Origin: Sulfurimonas sp.
Lineage (GTDB): Bacteria > Campylobacterota > Campylobacteria > Campylobacterales > Sulfurimonadaceae
NCBI RefSeq assembly: GCF_023229105.1
Contig: NZ_JALNZY010000027.1
Coordinates: 1 to 24,317, forward strand
Reading direction: 5' to 3'
Length of the DNA: 24,317 nucleotides
Shown in pieces: positions 15,766 to 23,211 of this stretch. Both the position numbers and the translations under genes were made by a program. The notes under the pieces were generated by a model, which worked only from the letters and a program-made list of their open reading frames with translations, made no database searches and had not been told where the DNA came from. Each line of letters opens with the position of its first letter. The first letter of the stretch is position 1.

Positions 15766-16431
15766 TCAGCTCACAAACTTATAGCCAATGCCCCAGACGG
15801 ATTTGATGTATCTGGGCTCTTTTGAGTCGTCACCTATCTTGCTTCTTATATTGCTTATGTGCGTATCAATTGTTCTGTTTTTTGTGTTCTCATTTAGGGA
15901 AGTTGCATTTAAAATCTGCTCTCTTGAGGATATTTTATTTCTGTTTTCTACTAAAAATATAAATATTTCAAACTCTATTTTTGTAAACTCTATAGAGTAG
16001 TCACCAAGCAAAACCTCTCTGTTTGCTTTGTCAATAGTAAACTCCCCTATTGTAGTTTTGGACTCTAGAGTCTTTTTTAGTATATGCTCTATTCTTAAAA
16101 CCAGCTCTCTTGGCTCATAAGGCTTTGCCAAATAATCATCAGCGCCCAAGTCAAAACCGTGTATCTTGTTTCCAATATCTCCTCTTGCCGAGGAGATGAT
16201 AACAGGAATATCAGATATGCTTTTAATACGTTTTAAAACATCAAAGCCGTCAATATCAGGAAGCATCAAGTCTAAAATAACAATAGCGTAAGAGCTATTT
16301 TTCTCAAGCTCCGCTATTGCATCAAGCGGATGTGCAAAGGCATAGCAGATAAAGTTATACTCCTTTAAGTATTCCGTTATCAAACTTTGCATTTGCAGGT
16401 CATCTTCTATAAGTAAGACCTTTTTATTCAA
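15766..16431 (-). CDS. OmpR/PhoB-type response regulator
   Basis: The 221-residue protein has a receiver domain with acidic pair D10/D11, phospho-acceptor D54 (VILDLMLPDIDGFDVL) and K103 (AKPYEP). A winged-helix DNA-binding domain (about 125-221) ends KNRTIDTHISNIRSKIG...SVWGIGYKF, typical for OmpR/PhoB regulators. The start is TTG at 16431, overlapping the stop of the preceding CpxP/Spy-like gene by 8 bases with GGAG upstream. Proteins of this type bind direct repeats about 11 bases apart; such a repeat lies upstream of the operon at 18894-18914. Confidence 0.94.
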   Translation of the reverse strand: MNKKVLLIEDDLQMQSLITEYLKEYNFICYAFAHPLDAIAELEKNSSYAIVILDLMLPDIDGFDVLKRIKSISDIPVIISSARGDIGNKIHGFDLGADDYLAKPYEPRELVLRIEHILKKTLESKTTIGEFTIDKANREVLLGDYSIEFTKIEFEIFIFLVENRNKISSREQILNATSLNENTKNRTIDTHISNIRSKIGDDSKEPRYIKSVWGIGYKFVS

Positions 16432-16822
16432 CTCTCCACTCCCGTAAATAGTATGAAAACCTCGCTCTTTGTGAGGCTGATAATATAGAGTGAATCTCTT
16501 CTAATGTGTCAATCTCTAACTCAAGTGCCTTTTCATCTATCTCTTTGACAATATTTTCATACTCTTTTTTGTCGAACTTCTCCTCTTTGATAAGCTCTTG
16601 GAGTTTTTTCTCTTTTTTGTCCTTTTTCTTATAAAATTTTTCGTACTTTTTTCTGTAATCTATCAATATCTCTTTCATCTCTTTATGTTGATGCTCACTT
16701 AGGTTTAAATAGTCTAGGTTTTTATAAATATGGTTTTTCTTCTGTTCATGTTCATCATCTGCCAAAAGCGAAAATGAGAGAAACAGACTACATATAAGCA
16801 CGAATATTTTTAATTTTATCAT
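16424..16822 (-). CDS. Periplasmic CpxP/Spy/CnrX-like protein
   Basis: This is a protein of about 132 residues with a signal peptide (MIKLKIFVLICSLFLSFSLLA) and an all-helical, very charged mature part. It carries two LTxxQ-like motifs, LSEHQHKEM near the start of the mature part and LSASQRARF near the end, the hallmark of the CpxP/Spy chaperones and CnrX-type metal sensors. Such proteins often tune a neighbouring sensor kinase, and here it lies directly before a response regulator and kinase. I use the ATG at 16822; a TTG at 16828 is also possible. Its start lies 35 bases inside the end of the b561 fusion gene. Confidence 0.75.
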   Translation of the reverse strand: MIKLKIFVLICSLFLSFSLLADDEHEQKKNHIYKNLDYLNLSEHQHKEMKEILIDYRKKYEKFYKKKDKKEKKLQELIKEEKFDKKEYENIVKEIDEKALELEIDTLEEIHSILSASQRARFSYYLREWRVE

Positions 16823-17900
16823 CTTCAATCAATCCTTTTTCTATATCGCTATGACACGCTTTGCAGTTAGCTTTGCTTTTAACATCAGCATGTTCAAAAA
16901 TTTCTTTTGAGATATTTTTATGCTTATTTTTCCAAAAATTTGTGTGGGTTATTGCTATTATATCTTTATTTTTTATCGAATTCAAAATTTTAACACTTGC
17001 CTCCTGAGTTGAGGTCTCAGCACTATTTTTCACTAAAAAATCTAAAATATTTATGTTATCTTCTTCATCTAAGGAAGCATCATCTCCAAAATGGTTCTCT
17101 AAGTCGCTCATTAAAGTTATCCATGATTTTTTTGGCAGCGTATGCGGTGGATATAGTGTATGGCATGAGCCACACTCTTTAACAAAAAGCGCATTTTGTT
17201 TTTTATAATCCACGCTCTCATAGCTCGAAGCAATTAATGGGTTGGATGGAGTTGTAAGATTATAAATCAAAAAAGCAATAAATATAACCAAAAATAGCAC
17301 AGCTAGAAGTTTTTGAAAAATATTTAACTTGATGCTCTCATCCTCTTTCGTCACTTTATATCCGCTAAATATAGAGTTTAGCGTCTCATGTTTTGCATGA
17401 AGGACTCTATCGCTTAAGATACCCAGTAGATGTGCAGCTATTAGAGCAATCAAAACTCCGGATAAAAACTCATGTATATCTTCAAATAGTTCCATCTCCT
17501 TAAAAAAGCTACTATTTAACGAGGAGAGCAACCCTTTGCCTTCTTGAATGCCAAGTGTTAAAATACCTGTGATTATAATTAGAAAAACTACTATAAATAT
17601 GCCAATCATCACATAAGATGCAATAGGATTATGTCCTATATACTTCTGTTTAGAGTTAAAAATATTTACTATAAACTCTTTTACATCTTTCATGGACATT
17701 GGAAAATCTTTAAATTTTGAATATTTTGGACCAAGATAGCCCCAAAAAAATCTAAAGATTAAAAGAGTTAAAATCCCATAACCGATTAGCGCATGATAAT
17801 TTAGTAACTTATCATCATCCGTTAAAAAGGCAAGTAGAATTAGCACTACAAAGAGCCAGTGAAAGACTCTAGTAGGAAGCGACCATATATAAGACTTCAT
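16788..17900 (-). CDS. Cytochrome b561 fused to a diheme cytochrome c domain
   Basis: This is a 370-residue fusion. Residues 1-180 form a four-helix cytochrome b561 (Ni-hydrogenase cytochrome b type) starting WSLPTRVFHW, with H14, H36, H143 and H157 as likely ligands of two b hemes. A fifth helix (about 194-215) leads to a periplasmic domain with two c-heme motifs, CGSCH (243-247) and CKACH (346-350). This domain closely resembles the separate DHC encoded just upstream (shared LENHFG-DASL and KNSAE). It likely takes electrons from quinol and passes them through four hemes to soluble DHC and the SHP-like protein. GGAG precedes the ATG. Confidence 0.9.
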   Translation of the reverse strand: MKSYIWSLPTRVFHWLFVVLILLAFLTDDDKLLNYHALIGYGILTLLIFRFFWGYLGPKYSKFKDFPMSMKDVKEFIVNIFNSKQKYIGHNPIASYVMIGIFIVVFLIIITGILTLGIQEGKGLLSSLNSSFFKEMELFEDIHEFLSGVLIALIAAHLLGILSDRVLHAKHETLNSIFSGYKVTKEDESIKLNIFQKLLAVLFLVIFIAFLIYNLTTPSNPLIASSYESVDYKKQNALFVKECGSCHTLYPPHTLPKKSWITLMSDLENHFGDDASLDEEDNINILDFLVKNSAETSTQEASVKILNSIKNKDIIAITHTNFWKNKHKNISKEIFEHADVKSKANCKACHSDIEKGLIEDDKIKNIRAYM

Positions 17901-17912
17901 TGTAGTATCTCC

Positions 17913-18419
17913 TTAATCTTCCCATCTTCCAAAATTTGGAATTAGAATATCTTTCTCGCTGTATATACCTTTTTGCGCTGTGGTATGACATGCTGTGCAG
18001 TTAAATATCCCTTTTACCTCTTCTTGTATTATAAAATCTTCTCTTATATCTTTATGCTTTTCAATCATATATGGAGTTTTTGATATAGAGTCTGCAACTT
18101 CTCCCACTCTTAGGCTATTTACAATTCTAGCACTTCTTTTGTAGTTCATAAATTTTTCAGCACTATTTTTATTTAAATACTTAGATATAGAGTCAAAATC
18201 CTCTTTTGCTAAAGAGGCATCAGAACCAAAGTGATTCTCAAGATTTGACATCATCTTCTGCCAAGCGTTTGACGGAAGAAGCCCGGGTTGATATGCAAAG
18301 TGACATGCGCCACACTCTTTTACATATAGCTTATCCGTTGCCGCAGCAACACCTTTTTTATCGTAACTTGATGCTAAAACTACACTCGCTAGTGCTGCTA
18401 ATAAAATTAATGACTTCAT
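17913..18419 (-). CDS. dhc: Soluble diheme cytochrome c (DHC)
   Basis: This is a 168-residue periplasmic cytochrome with a signal peptide (MKSLILLAALASVVLAS) and two heme motifs, CGACH at 36-40 and CTACH at 141-145, separated by a helical region. The layout matches the DHC family found next to SHP and cytochrome b561 genes in proteobacteria, where DHC passes electrons to SHP. AAGGAG stands before the ATG. It lies 10 bases after the SHP-like gene and 12 bases before the b561 fusion, whose C-terminal domain is a close relative. Confidence 0.88.
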   Translation of the reverse strand: MKSLILLAALASVVLASSYDKKGVAAATDKLYVKECGACHFAYQPGLLPSNAWQKMMSNLENHFGSDASLAKEDFDSISKYLNKNSAEKFMNYKRSARIVNSLRVGEVADSISKTPYMIEKHKDIREDFIIQEEVKGIFNCTACHTTAQKGIYSEKDILIPNFGRWED

Positions 18420-18429
18420 CTTTGACTCC

Positions 18430-18831
18430 TTATTTGTTGATGATGTATGTTACTACATCACCTTTTTCTTGGGTTGTTCCCTCACGGTTATAGACATCAT
18501 TGAAATTTCTTCTTAGCCATTTCTCGATTGTCTTAACTTCGCTAAACCTCTTTGGGTTTGCTTTAGGAGAGAGCGGTTCAATCTCCTTTGCAGTAAAAAA
18601 ATTCTTACTGGTTTTGCTGAAATCCTCTCCATGACAAGATACGCAGGAGACCTCTTTGCCTTTTTTCCCGATATGCTTTGAGGTAAAAATTTCCTCGCCT
18701 CTTTTTAAATCAAATCCACTAAAACTTGGATTTTCAATTTTTGCCTCTTTGGTAAGAGTGTTTAAATACTCATCTACAACCGAAGCAGAGGAGATAGTTA
18801 AAAACAAAAACAGAGCAAATATGAGTTTCAT
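18430..18831 (-). CDS. shp: SHP-like monoheme cytochrome c (DUF1924 family)
   Basis: This is a 133-residue periplasmic cytochrome with a short signal peptide and one heme motif, CVSCH (63-67). The C-terminal block PLSPKANPKRFSEVKTIEKW followed by RRNFNDVYNREGT matches the sphaeroides heme protein (SHP)/DUF1924 family, in which an asparagine serves as a displaceable heme ligand; N109 is the candidate here. In relatives I recall cysteines beside this asparagine; here F110 and G118 occupy those places. SHP binds O2, NO or similar ligands, but its job is not settled. It is the first gene of the operon, and AAAGGA precedes the ATG. Confidence 0.82.
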   Translation of the reverse strand: MKLIFALFLFLTISSASVVDEYLNTLTKEAKIENPSFSGFDLKRGEEIFTSKHIGKKGKEVSCVSCHGEDFSKTSKNFFTAKEIEPLSPKANPKRFSEVKTIEKWLRRNFNDVYNREGTTQEKGDVVTYIINK

Positions 18832-18893
18832 TTTTTCTTCCTTTATTTGTATATGCCAGAAGTATAAAAGGATAGTGTCAATTATTTATGTTG

Positions 18894-18914
18894 AGTTTCT
18901 TGATAGTTTCTTGA
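18894..18914 (-). promoter_or_regulatory. Tandem direct repeat, likely response-regulator binding site
   Basis: The decamer AGTTTCTTGA occurs at 18894-18903 and again at 18905-18914, an exact 11-base period (minus strand TCAAGAAACT twice). A partial third copy, TCAACATAAA, follows toward the gene. This is the arrangement bound by OmpR/PhoB-type regulators. It lies 63-83 bases before the start of the SHP operon, which encodes such a regulator. A minus-strand TATACT at 18866-18861 may be the -10. Confidence 0.6.
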
Positions 18915-18955
18915 CAATTGATGAGGGAGAAGAGTGGTTTATTATATCTTGGAGT

Positions 18956-19009
18956 AGATAAAACCTTATGCATGTTAAAAGTATGGCATGCACGAAACGT
19001 GTTTTATCT
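18956..19009 (-). terminator. Long imperfect palindrome after the Crp/Fnr gene, putative terminator
   Basis: Outer arms AGATAAAAC (18956-18964) and GTTTTATCT (19001-19009) and inner arms TGCATG (18969-18974) and CATGCA (18987-18992) are perfect inverted pairs. A second small stem CACG-AAA-CGTG lies on one side. It begins 13 bases after the stop of the Crp/Fnr gene, where the long NosL operon should end, and ends in GTTTTATC in that direction. Confidence 0.5.
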
Positions 19010-19022
19010 CTCTTTTTTTACT

Positions 19023-19652
19023 TTAAAAATACTCGATTAAAGCTTCTTTATCTACATATTTCGTTTTAATATTTAGTATCTCTTTATCTTTGAAAAATTT
19101 CAGTATTCTTGAGAGAGTCTCTGGGGAAACGCCTAATATCTCTGCTATTTCTATGTTTTTAGTTTCAAAGAAGTCTTCTGAATGATTGTAAATATATTTA
19201 GCGACCCTCTCTCTTGAGTCAAGGACTAGGTTTGTAGATATTATATTTTCAAGATTTTTAATCTTTCTTATTAAAGATGTTTGAATATTAAATGCCATAT
19301 TTGGATTTGAAAAAATAATATCTTTTAATTTTTCAAAATCTATTTTTAACACCTCTACATCACTATATGCTTTAGCAGTTGCCGGATAAGGAATGTTCTC
19401 AAAATTTGCAACTTCCCCAATGAGTTCATTATTATGAAAATATTTTAATACTATCTCTTTATGATTTGAAGATGTTTTATAGAGCTTTATAACACCTTTT
19501 GTTAAAAGATATAGGTGTTTTGGACTATCACCTTCATAAAAGACAATGCTATTTTTAGAAACCTTATGCTCTGTTGTAAAGGTTTCTATTTTTTTTATTG
19601 TCTCCTCATCTATATTCTGAAAAAAAATTGTATTTTTAATATAACTTTTCAT
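19023..19652 (-). CDS. Crp/Fnr-family transcription regulator without cysteines
   Basis: The 209-residue protein has a cyclic-nucleotide-type sensor barrel (about 10-115), a dimer helix (about 115-145) and a C-terminal helix-turn-helix. The recognition helix VSPETLSRIL places E178, S181 and R182 as in Fnr, which predicts TTGAT-N4-ATCAA targets. There is no cysteine anywhere, so it cannot hold the Fnr iron-sulfur cluster; a heme/NO sensor such as Dnr is one possibility. It starts 9 bases after the NosL lipoprotein stop and is the last gene of that operon, which suggests it regulates nitrogen-oxide or copper-enzyme genes. Confidence 0.9.
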   Translation of the reverse strand: MKSYIKNTIFFQNIDEETIKKIETFTTEHKVSKNSIVFYEGDSPKHLYLLTKGVIKLYKTSSNHKEIVLKYFHNNELIGEVANFENIPYPATAKAYSDVEVLKIDFEKLKDIIFSNPNMAFNIQTSLIRKIKNLENIISTNLVLDSRERVAKYIYNHSEDFFETKNIEIAEILGVSPETLSRILKFFKDKEILNIKTKYVDKEALIEYF

Positions 19653-19661
19653 TTTTTTAAA

Positions 19662-20108
19662 TTAATACCCTTCAATTTTCAATACTCTTTTTACTGCCTC
19701 ATCATAGCTTATAAATTCTTTACCATCTTTTGTGGATTCTTTTGATTTATACCCGCTAAAACCGTAACCCATCGGGGTAATGTTCTCAGTTGCGTAAAAT
19801 GCTTTTCTTGCATCTATCCACTCTCCTGTTATTGCATCAGTAATCAAGATTTCAACGGTGTCTTTATACTCTATGTTTTCTTCTTTAAACCATAATACCA
19901 TACATCCGATATCATCAAATTTAAATACTCTTTGCGTATTAGGATCTTTAAGTTGTAAGGTGTTTTTTCTATCACTTAAAACCATAACACATCTAGCGCA
20001 CATATCTCTATCCCAATGAACTTTTGCAGGACCTTTGTCAACTTCTTTTTCGCAACCTAAAAAGATAAGCATAAACAATGAAAATAGAACTACCTTAAAC
20101 TTCAACAT
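19662..20108 (-). CDS. nosL: NosL-family lipoprotein
   Basis: This is a 148-residue NosL-type protein, the family that delivers copper to nitrous-oxide reductase. A signal sequence ends LIFLGC, giving lipidated C19. The copper-motif region reads DMCARCVM (C37, C40, M42), then FKFDDIGCMVLWF (C69, M70), with the family's later segment AFYATENITPMGYGFSGY. The first motif differs from the usual CxxCGM, having V in place of G. It lies 8 bases after the eight-helix membrane protein gene and 9 bases before the Crp/Fnr gene. Confidence 0.88.
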   Translation of the reverse strand: MLKFKVVLFSLFMLIFLGCEKEVDKGPAKVHWDRDMCARCVMVLSDRKNTLQLKDPNTQRVFKFDDIGCMVLWFKEENIEYKDTVEILITDAITGEWIDARKAFYATENITPMGYGFSGYKSKESTKDGKEFISYDEAVKRVLKIEGY

Positions 20109-20116
20109 ATACTTCC

Positions 20117-21064
20117 TTATAAAAAAACACCATTTTTTATGTAGTACAAAGCTACATATAATGAGAGCAATATAACATAAACAGAGTTAAAAAAAAGTGA
20201 TATTTTATAGCTTCTGTTTGACTCTTTTACAAACCCCAGCGCCAAGCCCTGAAAGGTACCCATAAAAAGCAAAAAGTAGATAAGATAACCGACATAGTAG
20301 TAATCGCCTTGTAGAAAACAAAATGGGCAGTGATGAGATGGAAGCTCATAAATATAGGTGCCGAAAAATAAAATAAGTGACACAAGCGAAACTGGGATAA
20401 AAATAATATTTGCCAGGCTAAAAAGGTATCTGTTTTTAAAAATATAAAATATAAACATTACTAAATAGTTTGTATAAAAAATACTAAGTAAAATAGAGTG
20501 ATCTAAAGTAAAAAGTGTTGATATTGCAGAAGTTGAAGAACTAGAGTAGATGCTGCCGCAGCAGCTTACCATTTTATCGATTTCTATGCTTTGAAACATT
20601 GTAAATTCTAAGACTATTTCGACCATTAAAAAAAGAAAAAATAGAATAAAAAGTCCAAATTTTAACTTTGTGTAAGGCTGGTTTTTACTTAGCATATCTT
20701 GATTATGCAACTTTAACCAATAGGCAAAGAGATATAAATTTATGATTTTTAAAATAATCAGATATGTCCCTGTTTGTGTCGCATCTACGACTCCCGCAGC
20801 ACACATAGCACCTGTAATAACATTTGATATCTTATCAAGCGCAAAGATAAAAAACAAAAACAGAGGCACTTTTATGCTAAATATATATTTTATGATTGTT
20901 GAAGCTAAAAAACTCTGTTTTTCTAGTTCATACTGCGTAGCAGAAGTGGAGTTTATATTCCAATTTAAAAATATTTTTACACTTAGTACAAACGCAACAA
21001 TAGCAAAGAGCGCAAAAAGCGTGTTTAAGATAAGTATGGTTAAAACTTCAGGAGTAAAGAGCAT
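20117..21064 (-). CDS. Eight-helix membrane protein with periplasmic Cys/His cluster, unknown
   Basis: This is a 315-residue protein with about eight membrane helices (roughly 8-30, 61-84, 99-117, 135-155, 188-208, 214-239, 256-277 and 289-308). All five cysteines lie in the loops after helices 2, 4 and 6: C88 (GAMCAAG), C168/C169 (VSCCGS) and C246/C249 (HHCPFC, with H244 and H245). Lysine-rich loops lie after helices 3, 5 and 7, so by the positive-inside rule the cysteine loops face the periplasm. The ATG overlaps the ATPase stop by one base (TAATG). No family recognised. A copper site or thiol-redox role fits the context but is inference. Confidence 0.85.
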   Translation of the reverse strand: MLFTPEVLTILILNTLFALFAIVAFVLSVKIFLNWNINSTSATQYELEKQSFLASTIIKYIFSIKVPLFLFFIFALDKISNVITGAMCAAGVVDATQTGTYLIILKIINLYLFAYWLKLHNQDMLSKNQPYTKLKFGLFILFFLFLMVEIVLEFTMFQSIEIDKMVSCCGSIYSSSSTSAISTLFTLDHSILLSIFYTNYLVMFIFYIFKNRYLFSLANIIFIPVSLVSLILFFGTYIYELPSHHCPFCFLQGDYYYVGYLIYFLLFMGTFQGLALGFVKESNRSYKISLFFNSVYVILLSLYVALYYIKNGVFL

Positions 21065-21732
21065 TAGAGAATCGTTCCTTGATATATCTCAATCTCTCTA
21101 TCGACAAAATCAAGTCCGAAAAAAAGCGGGTCATGTGTTGCTACTACTATCGTTTTTCCTTCTGCTTTTAGCTCTCTTAGCATCTGTATAAAATGTAGAG
21201 AGAGTTTTTCATCCAGATTTGCCGTAGGCTCATCTGCTAAAATAATCTTTGGATTATTTATATTTGCTCTAGCAATGGCAACTCTTTGTTGCTCGCCTCC
21301 TGAGAGATTTTTAACAATCTGATGCTCCTTATGCTCAATATGAAACATTTTTAAAACTCTTAAAAGTTTCTCCTCAATCTCTTTTTCACGCAAATTTATG
21401 GGAACAAGCGGCAAAATAATATTCTCTTTCACGCTAAGAGAAGGTATAAGATTGTACTTTTGAAAAACAAACCCTATAGAGTGTCGTCTATATTCAGATG
21501 CAAAGTTGTCTGGGAGTTTTGAAATTCTCTCTCCATCAACTATTACCTCTCCGCTTGTGGGTTTACTAAGTGCGGCAATAAGCGAAAGAATGGTGCTTTT
21601 TCCGCTTCCACTTGCACCTCTTAGCACTACAAGTTCACCCTCTTTGATATGTAAGTTAATACCTTTTAGTGCCGTAACTGTGTCTTGCGCATTTACCTCA
21701 TACTGCTTGAGTATCTCTTTTAATTCTATCAC
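21064..21732 (-). CDS. ABC transporter ATPase, MacB/LolD type
   Basis: The 222-residue ATPase is of the LolD/MacB/FtsE class. It has Walker A GASGSGKST (39-47), Q-loop FVFQKYNLIPSLSV (88-101), signature LSGGEQQRVAIARA (143-156), Walker B ILADEPTANLD (164-174) and the H-loop H200. The length and the SLSVKENIILP segment separate it from NosF-type ATPases. The start is GTG at 21732, whose G is the last base of the permease stop (TAGTG). With the adjacent FtsX permease it should form a mechanotransmission-type transporter rather than a channel. Confidence 0.93.
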   Translation of the reverse strand: MIELKEILKQYEVNAQDTVTALKGINLHIKEGELVVLRGASGSGKSTILSLIAALSKPTSGEVIVDGERISKLPDNFASEYRRHSIGFVFQKYNLIPSLSVKENIILPLVPINLREKEIEEKLLRVLKMFHIEHKEHQIVKNLSGGEQQRVAIARANINNPKIILADEPTANLDEKLSLHFIQMLRELKAEGKTIVVATHDPLFFGLDFVDREIEIYQGTIL

Positions 21733-22910
21733 TATCTTATAACCTCATCTGCTTCAAGTGTGGCACTTCTCCATGAAGGAATAATTGTTGCCGCTATATA
21801 AATAGGAACACTAAGAAAAAATATAAGTGCTAATGTCTGCATATCAAGCACAAAGGGAAGCGTAAAAGAGGTTTTAAGCTGTGAGTATCCTGTAAAAATA
21901 TTTTGTAAAAGAGGAGCATTGAGTATATATACAAATGCCAGTGCGAAGATAATTCCAATAACATAAGAGAAAATTGAGACGATAAACCCCTCATAAAACT
22001 TCTCCTTTAAAACATCATCAACTCTCCAGCCAATAGCCTTGAGTATTCCTATCTCTCTCTTTTGCTCGCTGCTTAGACCGCTTGTTTTATCATATATAAT
22101 TATGAAAAAAGTAAATATTGAGACAACAAAAAGCGCTAAAAAAATCCCACTCTTATAATCAAAAATATTTTGATAACTGATTTTAAGGTCATCTTTTGTA
22201 ATGACTCGGCTGTCTGGATACATAAGTTTTATCTTTGAAGCAATGGTGGCAATCTCATTGTGATTTGCAACTTTTACAACTATATCAGTAGCTTTTTTTG
22301 CATCAATATCAAAAATCTCTCTAACAAGCTCTTTGCTCATAACTATTACATCATTTGACTCTAACTCCGTATCTGCCTTAAATACGCCGCCTATCGTTAT
22401 TTTTTTAAGTGTTCCGTCGGGTTTTATAAAATTGAAATACTCTTTGTAGTAGTTATCATCCATAATTTTTTTAACACCCTCTCCAACTATCATGGATGCG
22501 TTATTATCAAAATTTAGTTTTTTTGCAACTTTTTGAAGACTATTTTTATATTGTTCCTCATACTCATTTATGCCAACGATACTAAAGTTTACACCAGCAT
22601 TTTCAAAGTAGTAATATCCCCAGACTCTAGCAACAACACTCTGCACCCCTGTAATTTGTAAAATTTTATCAGCTACACTCTCGTCTATGTCATAGTGTCG
22701 GCCTGCTTTTATCTTTTGAACTGTTATCTCAGGAAGAGATTCAACTGTAGCTTGAAGTTCATACTTTATAGAATTTGTTATAAAAAATAGTGAACTTAGT
22801 AAAAAAACAAGCAGAGTTAAGATAGATGCTATAAAAAAAGTTTTATATTTTTGACGAAGTAGAGAATTTATAGCATATTCGACTATATATATGTTAATTT
22901 TATTTTTCAT
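21732..22910 (-). CDS. ABC transporter permease, FtsX/MacB/LolC type
   Basis: This is a 392-residue permease with the MacB fold. TM1 is at about 22-45, a periplasmic domain at about 50-250, three C-terminal helices at about 255-275, 305-330 and 358-378, and the typical coupling segment SSEQKREIGILKAIGWR between TM2 and TM3. Such permeases drive lipoprotein release, peptide or toxin export, or act on periplasmic partners. The ATG overlaps the preceding small gene by 11 bases. It is not the ABC-2 type of NosY. Confidence 0.92.
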   Translation of the reverse strand: MKNKINIYIVEYAINSLLRQKYKTFFIASILTLLVFLLSSLFFITNSIKYELQATVESLPEITVQKIKAGRHYDIDESVADKILQITGVQSVVARVWGYYYFENAGVNFSIVGINEYEEQYKNSLQKVAKKLNFDNNASMIVGEGVKKIMDDNYYKEYFNFIKPDGTLKKITIGGVFKADTELESNDVIVMSKELVREIFDIDAKKATDIVVKVANHNEIATIASKIKLMYPDSRVITKDDLKISYQNIFDYKSGIFLALFVVSIFTFFIIIYDKTSGLSSEQKREIGILKAIGWRVDDVLKEKFYEGFIVSIFSYVIGIIFALAFVYILNAPLLQNIFTGYSQLKTSFTLPFVLDMQTLALIFFLSVPIYIAATIIPSWRSATLEADEVIR

Positions 22911-23211
22911 TTGTACTCTTTAAATTTATTATATTTGAGTGGGAAAAAATATAGGTTGAGGCGAAGTACTCTCTTAAACTTCCATCATCTTTATAGATTG
23001 AAAAAAGATCGCTTAAACTTCTATGCCTTACATAAGTTGCTTCTGTTGAAATTGCTAAATCCGGAAGCCTTAGCAACTCAACAAGCTCTCTTTTAGCTTC
23101 ATAGCTCTCTTTATTCATACTTTTAGTAGCATAAAGAAAACTTATTTCGGCAATAAAAAGAGTAGCTAGAGTAAAAAAAAAGTAAAATAAAAACTTACTT
23201 TTTTTAGTCAT
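22900..23211 (-). CDS. Membrane-anchored small periplasmic protein, unknown
   Basis: This is a 103-residue protein with a basic start (MTKKSK), one hydrophobic segment at about 7-28 and a soluble tail that should lie in the periplasm. The tail contains LPDLAISTEATYVRHRSLSD and a later FASTYIFSHS; there are no cysteines and three histidines. It overlaps the double-NosL gene by 8 bases and the permease gene by 11 bases, so it is locked into the operon and is probably a real partner of the transporter. No family recognised. Confidence 0.75.
   Translation of the reverse strand: MTKKSKFLFYFFFTLATLFIAEISFLYATKSMNKESYEAKRELVELLRLPDLAISTEATYVRHRSLSDLFSIYKDDGSLREYFASTYIFSHSNIINLKSTNEK

Noticed and set aside
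18902..18926. An Fnr-type site upstream of the SHP operon (TTGATAG...TTGACAATTGAT)
   Set aside because: No half-site pair has the required four-base spacing; the 11-base direct repeat explains the sequence better.
20742..21191. A 149-codon open frame opposite the eight-TM protein and ATPase genes
   Set aside because: It spans the junction of two well-supported overlapping genes and resembles no protein; reverse-strand shadow.
21064..22910. Calling the ABC pair NosF and NosY because of the NosL neighbours
   Set aside because: The ATPase is short and LolD/MacB-like and the permease has the FtsX layout with a large periplasmic domain, unlike the six-helix ABC-2 type NosY.
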